From Ectopseudomonas chengduensis (lineage in GTDB: Bacteria; Pseudomonadota; Gammaproteobacteria; Pseudomonadales; Pseudomonadaceae): 64,000 nt of DNA. Both the position numbers and the translations under genes were made by a program. The first letter of the stretch is position 1; every line of letters starts with the position of its first letter. Below are positions 7,319 through 14,096 of the stretch, piece by piece. The stretch is from the NCBI RefSeq assembly GCF_900102635.1, contig NZ_FMZQ01000007.1, forward strand, positions 62,001 to 126,000, given 5' to 3'. The notes beneath the pieces are model-generated. The model was not told where the DNA came from and searched no databases. It worked only from the letters and a program-made list of their open reading frames with translations.

Positions 7319-7959
7319 TACTGCGCCTCTCCAGCCTGGTGCGAGTCATGGGGCAGTGCACCGTTGTGCGCTTTGTCCCAGTCCGTCACCAACTGCTCCA
7401 GGGCATGCTCGTTCGGCATGGACTCGCCTTCACCCTGGCCGAGCATGTAATTGCAGAACTCCGTAACTGCATCCAGGCGAGCTTGCTTTTCCCCATCCGC
7501 GCCGCGCGCCTCTTGCTGGCGCTGGGGAACTGGGGCCGACTCCACAACCAAGACCTCACGGCCGCCGGCCAGCCAGGGTTCCACGGCGGCATACAGCAGC
7601 TTGGCCCATACGCCTGTAGTGGCAGCCTTGAAACCCGGCAGCATTTGCAGGGTTTCGCTGATCTTGCCCTCGATCTGCTGGCGCAGTGGACTGTCCTCAT
7701 CTGCTGGTGCTGCACCAGCAGCCTGCGCAGGCGTCTCCAGCGCGTTCAGCAATTGGGGCAGGGCATTGATGCCCTCAACGATCAGCGTTGCGTATAGCGC
7801 GCCCTCGGCGGTTTCACGCATGCGGCAGACAGGCATGTCGCCCGCCAGGATGCCTGGCTTATCCCCGGCTACCTGGCCGGCGTGTAGCTGGCTGCTCGGA
7901 ACCTTGCCCAGCAGGGCCTGAAGGTGCGCGGCGAGCGTTGCGATGTCTTTGTGGCTCAT
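7318..7959 (-). CDS. Hypothetical protein
   Basis: 213 aa. ATG 7959 was chosen because GGAGAC lies 6 bp upstream; a longer frame from 7995 has no RBS. It is predicted helical and acidic, with MRETAEGALYATLIVEGINA and a C-terminal EFCNYMLGQGEGES segment. No enzyme motif, signal peptide or membrane helix is seen. Middle gene of the class A operon 9386 to 6113. Confidence 0.65.
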   Translation of the reverse strand: MSHKDIATLAAHLQALLGKVPSSQLHAGQVAGDKPGILAGDMPVCRMRETAEGALYATLIVEGINALPQLLNALETPAQAAGAAPADEDSPLRQQIEGKISETLQMLPGFKAATTGVWAKLLYAAVEPWLAGGREVLVVESAPVPQRQQEARGADGEKQARLDAVTEFCNYMLGQGEGESMPNEHALEQLVTDWDKAHNGALPHDSHQAGEAQ

Positions 7960-7979
7960 GACAGGTCTCCGATCTCTGT

Positions 7980-8327
7980 TTACAGCGCCAGGCATCCCTG
8001 AGCGCCAGCACTCAGGCCAAGCTCGGGAAAGCGGGCTACCACGTCCGGGTACTGCGCCAGCACTTCGGCCGGTGGCAGGGCAGGCTTATTGGCCATGGGC
8101 ACCGATACGTCGGGCAGGTGAAAGTAGAGCGCGTTGTTCACTGTCGCCCGGTGCACGTCCACGACGGCGGCCTCGGCCGTTGCTTCGTCGGAGAATGCCG
8201 AGAAGCGCTCGCCGTAGGTCACCTGCCAGCGGCGGCCGTGATTGGTCAACTTGGTGGCCACCGCAGACGCGACGAACAACTCGGCGGTCAGCAGGTGCGG
8301 TTCGGTGAGTGCTTGTGCGTGGATCAT
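7980..8327 (-). CDS. Hypothetical protein
   Basis: 115 aa, ending 20 bp before the next gene. ANKPALPPAEVLAQYPDVVA near the C-terminus follows a beta-rich N-terminal half (WQVTYGERFSAFSDEATAEA). No recognised family. Confidence 0.6.
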   Translation of the reverse strand: MIHAQALTEPHLLTAELFVASAVATKLTNHGRRWQVTYGERFSAFSDEATAEAAVVDVHRATVNNALYFHLPDVSVPMANKPALPPAEVLAQYPDVVARFPELGLSAGAQGCLAL

Positions 8328-8377
8328 CGGGTTTGTCGTCCGTAATGCGTCAGCGGGGCAGGCGGGGCTATTCAGCC

Positions 8378-8560
8378 TTACGCCGACACCAGCTCGAAGT
8401 AGTTGAGCTTGTGGTCATGCAGCTGGTCTTCCAGCTCGCGTACCTTGTTCTTCGCTTCGATCTTCTCGGCCAGCGTCGGGAGGGCCTTCACGTTGTTGCG
8501 TGCACGGGTGATGGCACTCTTGAGCCGCGTGGTTTCTTTGGCGTGTTGTTCAGGAGTCAT
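8378..8560 (-). CDS. Small coiled-coil protein
   Basis: 60 aa, almost entirely helical with heptad-like spacing (ETTRLKSAITRARNNVKALP then EKIEAKNKVRELEDQLHD). ATG 8560 has AGAGG upstream. Function unknown; a short dimerising adaptor is plausible. Confidence 0.65.
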   Translation of the reverse strand: MTPEQHAKETTRLKSAITRARNNVKALPTLAEKIEAKNKVRELEDQLHDHKLNYFELVSA

Positions 8561-8586
8561 GCTGGCCTCTGCTCGAATGTGTGGGG

Positions 8587-9357
8587 TTAGGCGCGGGCGG
8601 CATGCCAGGCGCGGAAGGCAGTCGCGGTAGAGCAGTCGCCCGCCGGCACCAGGTCAACCTCGAACTTTTCGATATCAACCGGATAATCCGGCTCACCGCT
8701 ATCGGTGCAGCGGAAAAGGCCGAACTGATTAGGGCCCTGGTGGCGGTCCTGCTGAAGGAAGCAATACAGGCCAGCGGGGCCACGGTAATAAACGCGGGCA
8801 AGGCCGTTATCGGTCTTGAGCAGTGCCAGTTGCTTCTTGGGTACAGCAGCCACAACCGTGGCCTGCTGATCCTGGCCGTCAAGCAAGCCAAGCTCCGCCA
8901 GAATGGCGTCCTCATCACCAGTTACCACCTCACCTGCCTCTGCAACCGCATAACCTGCGGCGCGAAGCTGGCGAATGGTGTCTTCGGCATGAATGGAGAG
9001 AACCTTTCCGGTGCCATCGGTCTTGGCTGCAATCTCGCGCCAGGCGTTCTCACCTGCAGGCGTGTTGGCCAGGAAGGAGGTAAACAACCCCAGGTGGCGA
9101 TAGGACAGGTCAGCGGTTTCATTGGCGGCGGTCACAGGATCGGCATCCGGGAGCTGCGCAGCGGCTGGAGCCTGTACACCTTTCTGGGCGCGGACAAACT
9201 GAAGAACCACACCGGCCAGGGCTTCCTCGACAGCATCCTTCAGCTTCTGAAAGGGAACATCGATGCCCCAGTCGCTGAGCTTCGCGCTAGCGGCATCAAC
9301 CGCTTCGTCAACGGCTTCACGCTCGGTAACGGTGAGAGCGTCGTAGGCGATGGACAT
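8587..9357 (-). CDS. Hypothetical protein, first gene of class A operon
   Basis: 256 aa. ATG 9357 follows GGAGTTACCCACC; the frame runs on through the promoter but those codons would not be transcribed. The N-terminal half is helical (VDEAVDAASAKLSDWGIDVP). The C-terminal 90 residues look beta-rich (ARVYYRGPAGLYCFLQQ). No family recognised. It starts 29 bp from the operator, so the transcript leader is very short. Confidence 0.7.
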   Translation of the reverse strand: MSIAYDALTVTEREAVDEAVDAASAKLSDWGIDVPFQKLKDAVEEALAGVVLQFVRAQKGVQAPAAAQLPDADPVTAANETADLSYRHLGLFTSFLANTPAGENAWREIAAKTDGTGKVLSIHAEDTIRQLRAAGYAVAEAGEVVTGDEDAILAELGLLDGQDQQATVVAAVPKKQLALLKTDNGLARVYYRGPAGLYCFLQQDRHQGPNQFGLFRCTDSGEPDYPVDIEKFEVDLVPAGDCSTATAFRAWHAARA

Positions 9358-9385
9358 GGTGGGTAACTCCTGGCTGTCATGTATG

Positions 9386-9420
9386 CTTGATATTGTATAT
9401 TCGTTATCAAGCAAATGGAA
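9386..9420 (-). promoter_or_regulatory. Class A promoter-operator, copy 1
   Basis: Read leftward: -35 TTCCAT (9415-9420), exactly 17 bp, then -10 TACAAT. The palindrome TTGATA-N12-TATCAA (9387-9410) overlaps the spacer and -10. It drives 8587 down to 6113. Ten copies occur in the window (9387, 11200, 13984, 16225, 17385, 19720, 21155, 41498, 45299, 57734). Confidence 0.88.
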
Positions 9421-9519
9421 GCGGAGAGTTTGAAGAAATCGCTATTTGAGGTCGGGGGCGTGTATCAGGCTCGCTGGCGCTGTTTCATGCCCCAGCGAGA
9501 GAGAAGGGGAGGGCGAGAG

Positions 9520-9777
9520 TCAGGCAGCGCCTGCCAGGGCAACGGTAGCAAAGCCCGCGATGAGGCCGCCTTGCGCGACCTGTTGGGCGACTGCCTTCTG
9601 GTTGAGGTATGGGTAGCGTCCCGTATGGCCAGCGAACAGGCGGTTGCTCTCCACGTCGAGGACTGCCCACCCGCTGTGCAGCACGTGGCCACCCGGCACC
9701 AACTCCTTCCAGTTGGTGATCTTGACTGCCTTCAGGTTTGTGATCAGCTCGGGAGCTGGTTGGGCGTTATGCTGCAT
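9520..9777 (-). CDS. Hypothetical protein
   Basis: 85 aa. ATG 9777 is preferred over 9792, because the intervening bases GGAGAGGATCGCC form the RBS. It contains a beta-rich core (VLHSGWAVLDVESNRLFAGH) and a hydrophobic, Gly/Ala-rich C-terminus that could be membrane-associated. Last gene of the operon starting at 11199; no family known. Confidence 0.6.
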   Translation of the reverse strand: MQHNAQPAPELITNLKAVKITNWKELVPGGHVLHSGWAVLDVESNRLFAGHTGRYPYLNQKAVAQQVAQGGLIAGFATVALAGAA

Positions 9778-9810
9778 GGCGATCCTCTCCACGTAATTGG
9801 TACAGCGCTG

Positions 9811-10395
9811 TCAGCGCTTGGCGTCGGGCGTCCAGGGTTCCCATGCACCGTTAATGCCTTCCTGGCGGAACACCTGGCCAACGGTGGCGAGCGCAACCGC
9901 CTTGTCCTCATCATTGACCCCGGCATCGTAGGTGCGCATCAGGTAGACGGTAGTGCCGATCAGGTCAGCCGCAGCCTTCAGCGAAGGGGCGGCGACCATG
10001 ACGTTATGGACACCATCCAGATTGACGGCAAACACCTTCACCTTGGCTTGTAGCGCCTTCTCCCGTTCGCCGGGCTTCTGCGACTCCTTGTAGCGCCGGC
10101 CACGTTCGGAGATTTGATCAATCGGGGTCACGGTTACCTTCAGCATGCGCTGAGGGGCTGGAATCTCCCCCTCTACGCTCTGCTCCAGAATGACCAGCGT
10201 TTGCACGACACAGCGCTTTTTCGCATGCACTGCCGCCGACTTCGCTCCGGCCGCGATTTTGGCCATGCTCTTCTGAACCTTGCCGTTCTCATCCCTGGCC
10301 GGCAGATACAAGCCAAACGCGCCAGGGGCCAACTTGAACAGGTCAGGAATGGAAACTGACTCGAAGGCGATGTACTTACTTGTGGATGGCTTCAT
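9811..10395 (-). CDS. Hypothetical protein with duplicated-family domain
   Basis: 194 aa from ATG 10395. The C-terminal half (KVKVFAVNLDGVHNVMVAAP, then AAADLIGTTVYLMRTY) resembles the N-terminus of the 168-aa protein at 6113-6619, so this small domain occurs in two class A operons. The N-terminal half has FKLAPGAFGLYLPARDENGK. Function unknown. Confidence 0.65.
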   Translation of the reverse strand: MKPSTSKYIAFESVSIPDLFKLAPGAFGLYLPARDENGKVQKSMAKIAAGAKSAAVHAKKRCVVQTLVILEQSVEGEIPAPQRMLKVTVTPIDQISERGRRYKESQKPGEREKALQAKVKVFAVNLDGVHNVMVAAPSLKAAADLIGTTVYLMRTYDAGVNDEDKAVALATVGQVFRQEGINGAWEPWTPDAKR

Positions 10396-10405
10396 GGGCC
10401 TGGGC

Positions 10406-10642
10406 TCACACCGGATTGGGTTTGTAGTCGACGCTACGGGCATCGATCATGCAGTGGCTGACACCGTGGCCGGTATCTACCTCGGCGAAGATCACGCCGT
10501 TGCTGAAACGCTCTGCTGGCATGCCCGCCTGGGCCAGCTCGAAGCTATTGCCGCCACGCAACAGGCGCGGCTGGCTGCCGTCGGCCTTCGGGAGGATGAC
10601 TCCTTTCGACTCCAGGCGTGGAATGGTGATCATCTCGGACAT
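10406..10642 (-). CDS. Hypothetical protein
   Basis: 78 aa with TAGGAG 8 bp before ATG 10642. MITIPRLESKGVILPKADGS and a GVIFAEVDTGHGVSH segment suggest a small beta-rich fold. No recognised family. Spaced 10 bp from the next gene. Confidence 0.6.
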   Translation of the reverse strand: MSEMITIPRLESKGVILPKADGSQPRLLRGGNSFELAQAGMPAERFSNGVIFAEVDTGHGVSHCMIDARSVDYKPNPV

Positions 10643-10692
10643 ATGGGGCTCCTACCTCGGTAACCCGAGGTTCTGCTGGATGCTGGCGGGGT

Positions 10693-10917
10693 TCAGCGCG
10701 GGAGGCGAACGGACATCTCGTGCGCCTGGTTGAAATTGCCACCGGGTTGGCCGCTTGCATCTACCAGACCGAGCTGGATGGCAACGGCCTTCGAGGCCTC
10801 TTTGTCATGAGGCACGTCGCCAAGGCAGCACACACGGAACGTGCGCGGCGGGAAAGCCCGCACACGCACCTTGATACCCGCTTCAGCGAATGCAGCCTTG
10901 ATCGTGCGAGAGTCCAT
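10693..10917 (-). CDS. Hypothetical protein
   Basis: 74 aa. ATG 10917 gives correct spacing from GGAGG (10925-10929); ATG 10923 would be too close. It opens DSRTIKAAFAEAGIKVRVRA, and CCLGDVP lies in the middle. Unknown function. Confidence 0.6.
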   Translation of the reverse strand: MDSRTIKAAFAEAGIKVRVRAFPPRTFRVCCLGDVPHDKEASKAVAIQLGLVDASGQPGGNFNQAHEMSVRLPR

Positions 10918-10947
10918 TGTCATGACCTCCGAGGTCCAGGCGCGGGG

Positions 10948-11166
10948 TTAGAAAGGGATGTCGAAGGTGAAGTAAAAGCGCTCCAGGTTCGCGCTGTAGC
11001 CCTGGCGCTTGTTGGGCATTTTGCGGAACAGGCGAAGGGTAGCCAGCTCGGAGCCGAACACGTAGATCGCGCTGCCGATCTGCTGCGCTTCAACGGGCTC
11101 ACCTGCAATGCGGGAGTACTCGACCTGGGTGCGCTTGACCAGCTGCTCGATTTGTTCGGTGCTCAT
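10948..11166 (-). CDS. Hypothetical protein, first gene of class A operon
   Basis: 72 aa. It starts at ATG 11166, 33 bp downstream of the operator. TEQIEQLVKRTQVEYSRIAG and a C-terminal ANLERFYFTFDIPF. No family known. Confidence 0.6.
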   Translation of the reverse strand: MSTEQIEQLVKRTQVEYSRIAGEPVEAQQIGSAIYVFGSELATLRLFRKMPNKRQGYSANLERFYFTFDIPF

Positions 11167-11198
11167 CGGGGTGTTCCTCGAAAATACGGCTCTGAATG

Positions 11199-11233
11199 CT
11201 TGATATTGTATATTCGTTATCAAGCATGAGCAA
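11199..11233 (-). promoter_or_regulatory. Class A promoter-operator, copy 2
   Basis: Palindrome TTGATA-N12-TATCAA at 11200-11223, -10 TACAAT, with -35 TTGCTC (11228-11233) at 17 bp. The -35 differs from the usual TTCCAT. It drives 10948 down to 9520. Confidence 0.85.
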
Positions 11234-11269
11234 CCGTAATTTTCAGCACCCGCAGGGCATAGCAACTGC

Positions 11270-11776
11270 CTACAGCCCGGTCGGCTCCAGCACCGCCGGC
11301 AGAGTCTCCTGAGTCATCCCAGACAGCGGCCCCAACTGCTCCAGGTCCTTGCGGAGCTGCTCGTAACGGGCGTGGTAGTCGCTGGCGCTGACCTCCCATT
11401 GGAGGCCGATGAATCCGTATTCTGCGTCGAGGACGTTTGGCTGGAGCCAATGCGTGGCCAGGGGATTGGTCGAAAATACTGTGCCGGGGAATACCGCGTG
11501 CGAGAGATGGATGTCGCCCACCTGGCACTGCCGGTATAGGTGGTCAGCTCTGAGCGCCAGCGTAATGAACATCAGACCCTCGTAATCGGGGTCCTCATGC
11601 GGCCAGGCACACTGGCAGCTAATCCATACGGATGCCGTGTTGAGCGGGTAGGGCAGTTCCTTGATGCCTGCATAGAAGGTGTTCACGCCAATTTGCTCCG
11701 CATGGTTTTCGACCTGACGCGGTATCGGCAGGGTGGACAAGATCGGCGCGGATATCGAATAGGGCTGCTGCATCAT
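11270..11776 (-). CDS. Hypothetical protein
   Basis: 168 aa. Beta-rich middle (GLMFITLALRADHLYRQCQV) and a helical C-terminus with YHARYEQLRKDLEQL. No motif of a known enzyme. Last gene of the operon starting at 13983; start overlaps the stop of a possible 48-aa gene. Confidence 0.65.
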   Translation of the reverse strand: MMQQPYSISAPILSTLPIPRQVENHAEQIGVNTFYAGIKELPYPLNTASVWISCQCAWPHEDPDYEGLMFITLALRADHLYRQCQVGDIHLSHAVFPGTVFSTNPLATHWLQPNVLDAEYGFIGLQWEVSASDYHARYEQLRKDLEQLGPLSGMTQETLPAVLEPTGL

Positions 11777-11919
11777 GGCTCGTTCATCGAAGGTTGGGGT
11801 ACGGTCCAGCTCAATGTCGCTGAGCCGATATCGGCGGGCGATGGCTGAGGCCTGGGTGTTGGTCCGCTCTCACTCTCGGCAGCGCGCCACCCTGGACGCG
11901 CTCTCGAAAGGCCCCGCAT
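11773..11919 (-). CDS. Possible very small protein
   Basis: 48 aa from ATG 11919, Pro/Ser/Arg rich and probably unstructured. It would fill an otherwise empty 160-bp interval, overlapping the upstream stop region nowhere and sharing ATGATG with the next start. Composition is weak, so this may not be a gene. Confidence 0.3.
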   Translation of the reverse strand: MRGLSRARPGWRAAESESGPTPRPQPSPADIGSATLSWTVPQPSMNEP

Positions 11920-11938
11920 CTGCAGGGCTTGTCGGTGG

Positions 11939-12403
11939 TTACTGCTGGAGCTGCTGCCTGGCCACGAACTCATCCAGCAACTGCTGGCGCTCACGGTCGG
12001 CCTGTTTCTGGTCGATGTCGAAGAAGCCGGCGATCAGGTCGGTGTGCGACTGCATGCAGGGCACATAGAAACGGAGTGCGTTCGGGCCGGCGGTTTCATC
12101 AGCCACCGCCAGGTTGATGCCCTGGCCTTCAAGCCAGTCGAGGAAGTTACCGATCACCTGGCTGCCGGCGGCTTTTGCCTCCAGCTCCTTGGCCAGCATC
12201 GGGAAACGCGGCTCGCAGGTTTCGTAGTGCGTGACGCCTGCCCAACTCACGGCACTCGCCGGGCAAGGCCCGGCCCCTTGATCTCCGCCCGAGGCCTTTA
12301 CCACCTCATCAGGCTCGACCGGGCACACGTCGCTACCGTTGTGCTCGTGACGGGTCCACACCATCTCTTCCCGCGCCAGCAGGGTGTAGCGTGCTTGTTT
12401 CAT
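11939..12403 (-). CDS. Hypothetical protein
   Basis: 154 aa. N-terminus MKQARYTLLAREEMVWTRHE, a Gly-rich loop, and a C-terminal helix rich in Gln (DRERQQLLDEF). FLDWLEGQGINLAVADE resembles short segments common in phage-encoded proteins, but no domain can be named. Confidence 0.65.
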   Translation of the reverse strand: MKQARYTLLAREEMVWTRHEHNGSDVCPVEPDEVVKASGGDQGAGPCPASAVSWAGVTHYETCEPRFPMLAKELEAKAAGSQVIGNFLDWLEGQGINLAVADETAGPNALRFYVPCMQSHTDLIAGFFDIDQKQADRERQQLLDEFVARQQLQQ

Positions 12404-12480
12404 ACGGGGCTCCTTGGCCTTACCGGGTAGGCTGGCCGGTCAGTTTAAGGGGCGGCCGAAGCCGCCAGGAACAGAATGAG

Positions 12481-12957
12481 TTAGGCGTCGAACTCTTCAC
12501 CGAAGCGCCAAGCCAGGTAGCAGCGCATGGCGGCCGGAATGGGCTTACCCATAAATCCGATGTTGCCCCACTGGGGAACCGTGATAGCTGCACCAACACT
12601 GTCCATGCTGAGGATGCCGGCACTTGCCATCTCCTCAATCAGCGCCAGCACCGGCTTACCGTCGCCGAACTTCAGCGCCAGCACGGTCGCCTGATCATCG
12701 GTCAACTCAGTTACTCGCACACGCTGGGGCTCCTGAGACGGAGTGCTGGCGCTGAAGTAGCTGGGACCATACTCCGTGTTGATAGCGGCCAAGGTGGCAG
12801 AGATGATCCGGCGCTCGCTGTCGTGTTGAGTGGTGTCGGCGATGCTGTCGCTCCACTCCACCGCGTCATCCAGGCGGCGGGCGCGTTCGCGCAGCTCGCT
12901 GACAGTACCTGCAATGTACTTGCGCTCGAACATCAGGGTTTGCTGTTGAGATTCCAT
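12481..12957 (-). CDS. Hypothetical protein
   Basis: 158 aa. An N-terminal coiled-coil-like helix (ERKYIAGTVSELRERARRLD) is followed by a compact C-terminal part with PQWGNIGFMGKPIPAAMRCY. No known family. Third gene of the operon read from 13983. Confidence 0.65.
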   Translation of the reverse strand: MESQQQTLMFERKYIAGTVSELRERARRLDDAVEWSDSIADTTQHDSERRIISATLAAINTEYGPSYFSASTPSQEPQRVRVTELTDDQATVLALKFGDGKPVLALIEEMASAGILSMDSVGAAITVPQWGNIGFMGKPIPAAMRCYLAWRFGEEFDA

Positions 12958-12975
12958 ATCCTGCTCCTTGTCCCG

Positions 12976-13617
12976 TCAGATGGACTTGTAGTTGCCAGCA
13001 TCATACGCAGCCATAACGGCCGCCTGGGTGAACTGCTCGATCTTCACGCGGCCGGTGATCTGGCGCGAGGTGTCATTGAAGTCGACCACGTACAGGTCAA
13101 CACCGAAGAGGGTGCACACTTCCACGTCGACCAGTTTCGCCTCGATCTTCTGACCCTCGGCGGTGTACTGACGGCCAGTATTGAAGCTGATTGCGCGCGG
13201 GGCTCGGATAACCATAGCCACCTCGCTCAGGTTAATGTGGTCCAGGCTTTCAGCTTGACCGGTCATGTAGCGGCGGCAGGTGTCACGCAAGCGCTTCGGC
13301 ATCGCCTCTACGCACATAGCCTGGCGCAGGGCGGCCTCGTCGTAGGTCCAGCCTGCGGCAATCTCATCCACGCGCGCAGCAAGCTGCTCCTGGGTGTAAG
13401 GCTCGAAGTCGATGCCGGCCAGCAGTCCGCGCAGGCGCTCAGCGGCACCAATGGCGGACATCGGGTGCGGGCCGCAGCCCTTCAGCCCAACAATCGCGAC
13501 GGTATCGATCACCTGGCGACCTTCAGTCGCTGCTTGATGGTCATAGCCGATATCGACGATGGCACCGCGAGCTTCAGCGCGGCGAATCAGGGCCTTGAGT
13601 TCTTCGTTACCAACCAT
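12976..13617 (-). CDS. Hypothetical protein
   Basis: 213 aa. EELKALIRRAEARGAIVDIG starts it. The middle is helical (EAMPKRLRDTCRRYMTGQAE), and the C-terminal half is strand-rich (VEVCTLFGVDLYVVDFND). No recognisable catalytic motif. Second gene after the class A promoter at 13983. Confidence 0.7.
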   Translation of the reverse strand: MVGNEELKALIRRAEARGAIVDIGYDHQAATEGRQVIDTVAIVGLKGCGPHPMSAIGAAERLRGLLAGIDFEPYTQEQLAARVDEIAAGWTYDEAALRQAMCVEAMPKRLRDTCRRYMTGQAESLDHINLSEVAMVIRAPRAISFNTGRQYTAEGQKIEAKLVDVEVCTLFGVDLYVVDFNDTSRQITGRVKIEQFTQAAVMAAYDAGNYKSI

Positions 13618-13642
13618 GGGGACAAGCTCCGTTGTGATCTAT

Positions 13643-13924
13643 TTAAGCGACTTGCTTCTCAAGGGTTTCCGCAAGCAACGCATAGCCTGCCGCATCGTTA
13701 TTTACGCGAACGATGAGATAGCTACTATTGCGCTTGCTGGTTTGGTTCACGCTGCGCCAAAGCTCAACAACCTTGGTGTTCCCGAGCAGGTAAAAAGGCC
13801 CACCGTGTGGCAGGTCACTGCACAGAGCCCAATAGGCGTAAGAACGATTTCTTGTGTTGTCCGAAGCCACACCTGAAGAGAACTCGTGGAAAGCGTCCCG
13901 AATCTTCTTGTCGTATACCTGCAT
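13643..13924 (-). CDS. Hypothetical protein, first gene of class A operon
   Basis: 93 aa. MQVYDKKIRDAFHEFSSG begins it; YAYWALCSDLPHGGPFYLLG and SSYLIVRVNNDAAGYALLAE follow. Unknown family. The ATG lies 59 bp from the operator edge. Confidence 0.65.
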   Translation of the reverse strand: MQVYDKKIRDAFHEFSSGVASDNTRNRSYAYWALCSDLPHGGPFYLLGNTKVVELWRSVNQTSKRNSSYLIVRVNNDAAGYALLAETLEKQVA

Positions 13925-13982
13925 TTGACTGACCTCAAGCGTTGTCTGGCTTGCCGCTGCGCTGCAACGGGTCGCCTTGATG

Positions 13983-14017
13983 CTTGATATTGTATATTCG
14001 TAATCAAGAAAATGGAA
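13983..14017 (-). promoter_or_regulatory. Class A promoter-operator, copy 3
   Basis: TTGATA-N12-AATCAA variant at 13984-14007, -10 TACAAT, and -35 TTCCAT (14012-14017) at 17 bp. It drives 13643 down to 11270. Confidence 0.88.
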
Positions 14018-14096
14018 GAGAGATGTTGCGCCAGGATCGAGCGCACCTGGCGCGCCTCCGTGCGAAGCACGCCATTGCCTGCCTGTCCTGCTTCGC

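Noticed and set aside
12391..13716. Rightward 441-codon open frame
   Set aside because: Shadow of two leftward genes with good RBS; no recognised motif.
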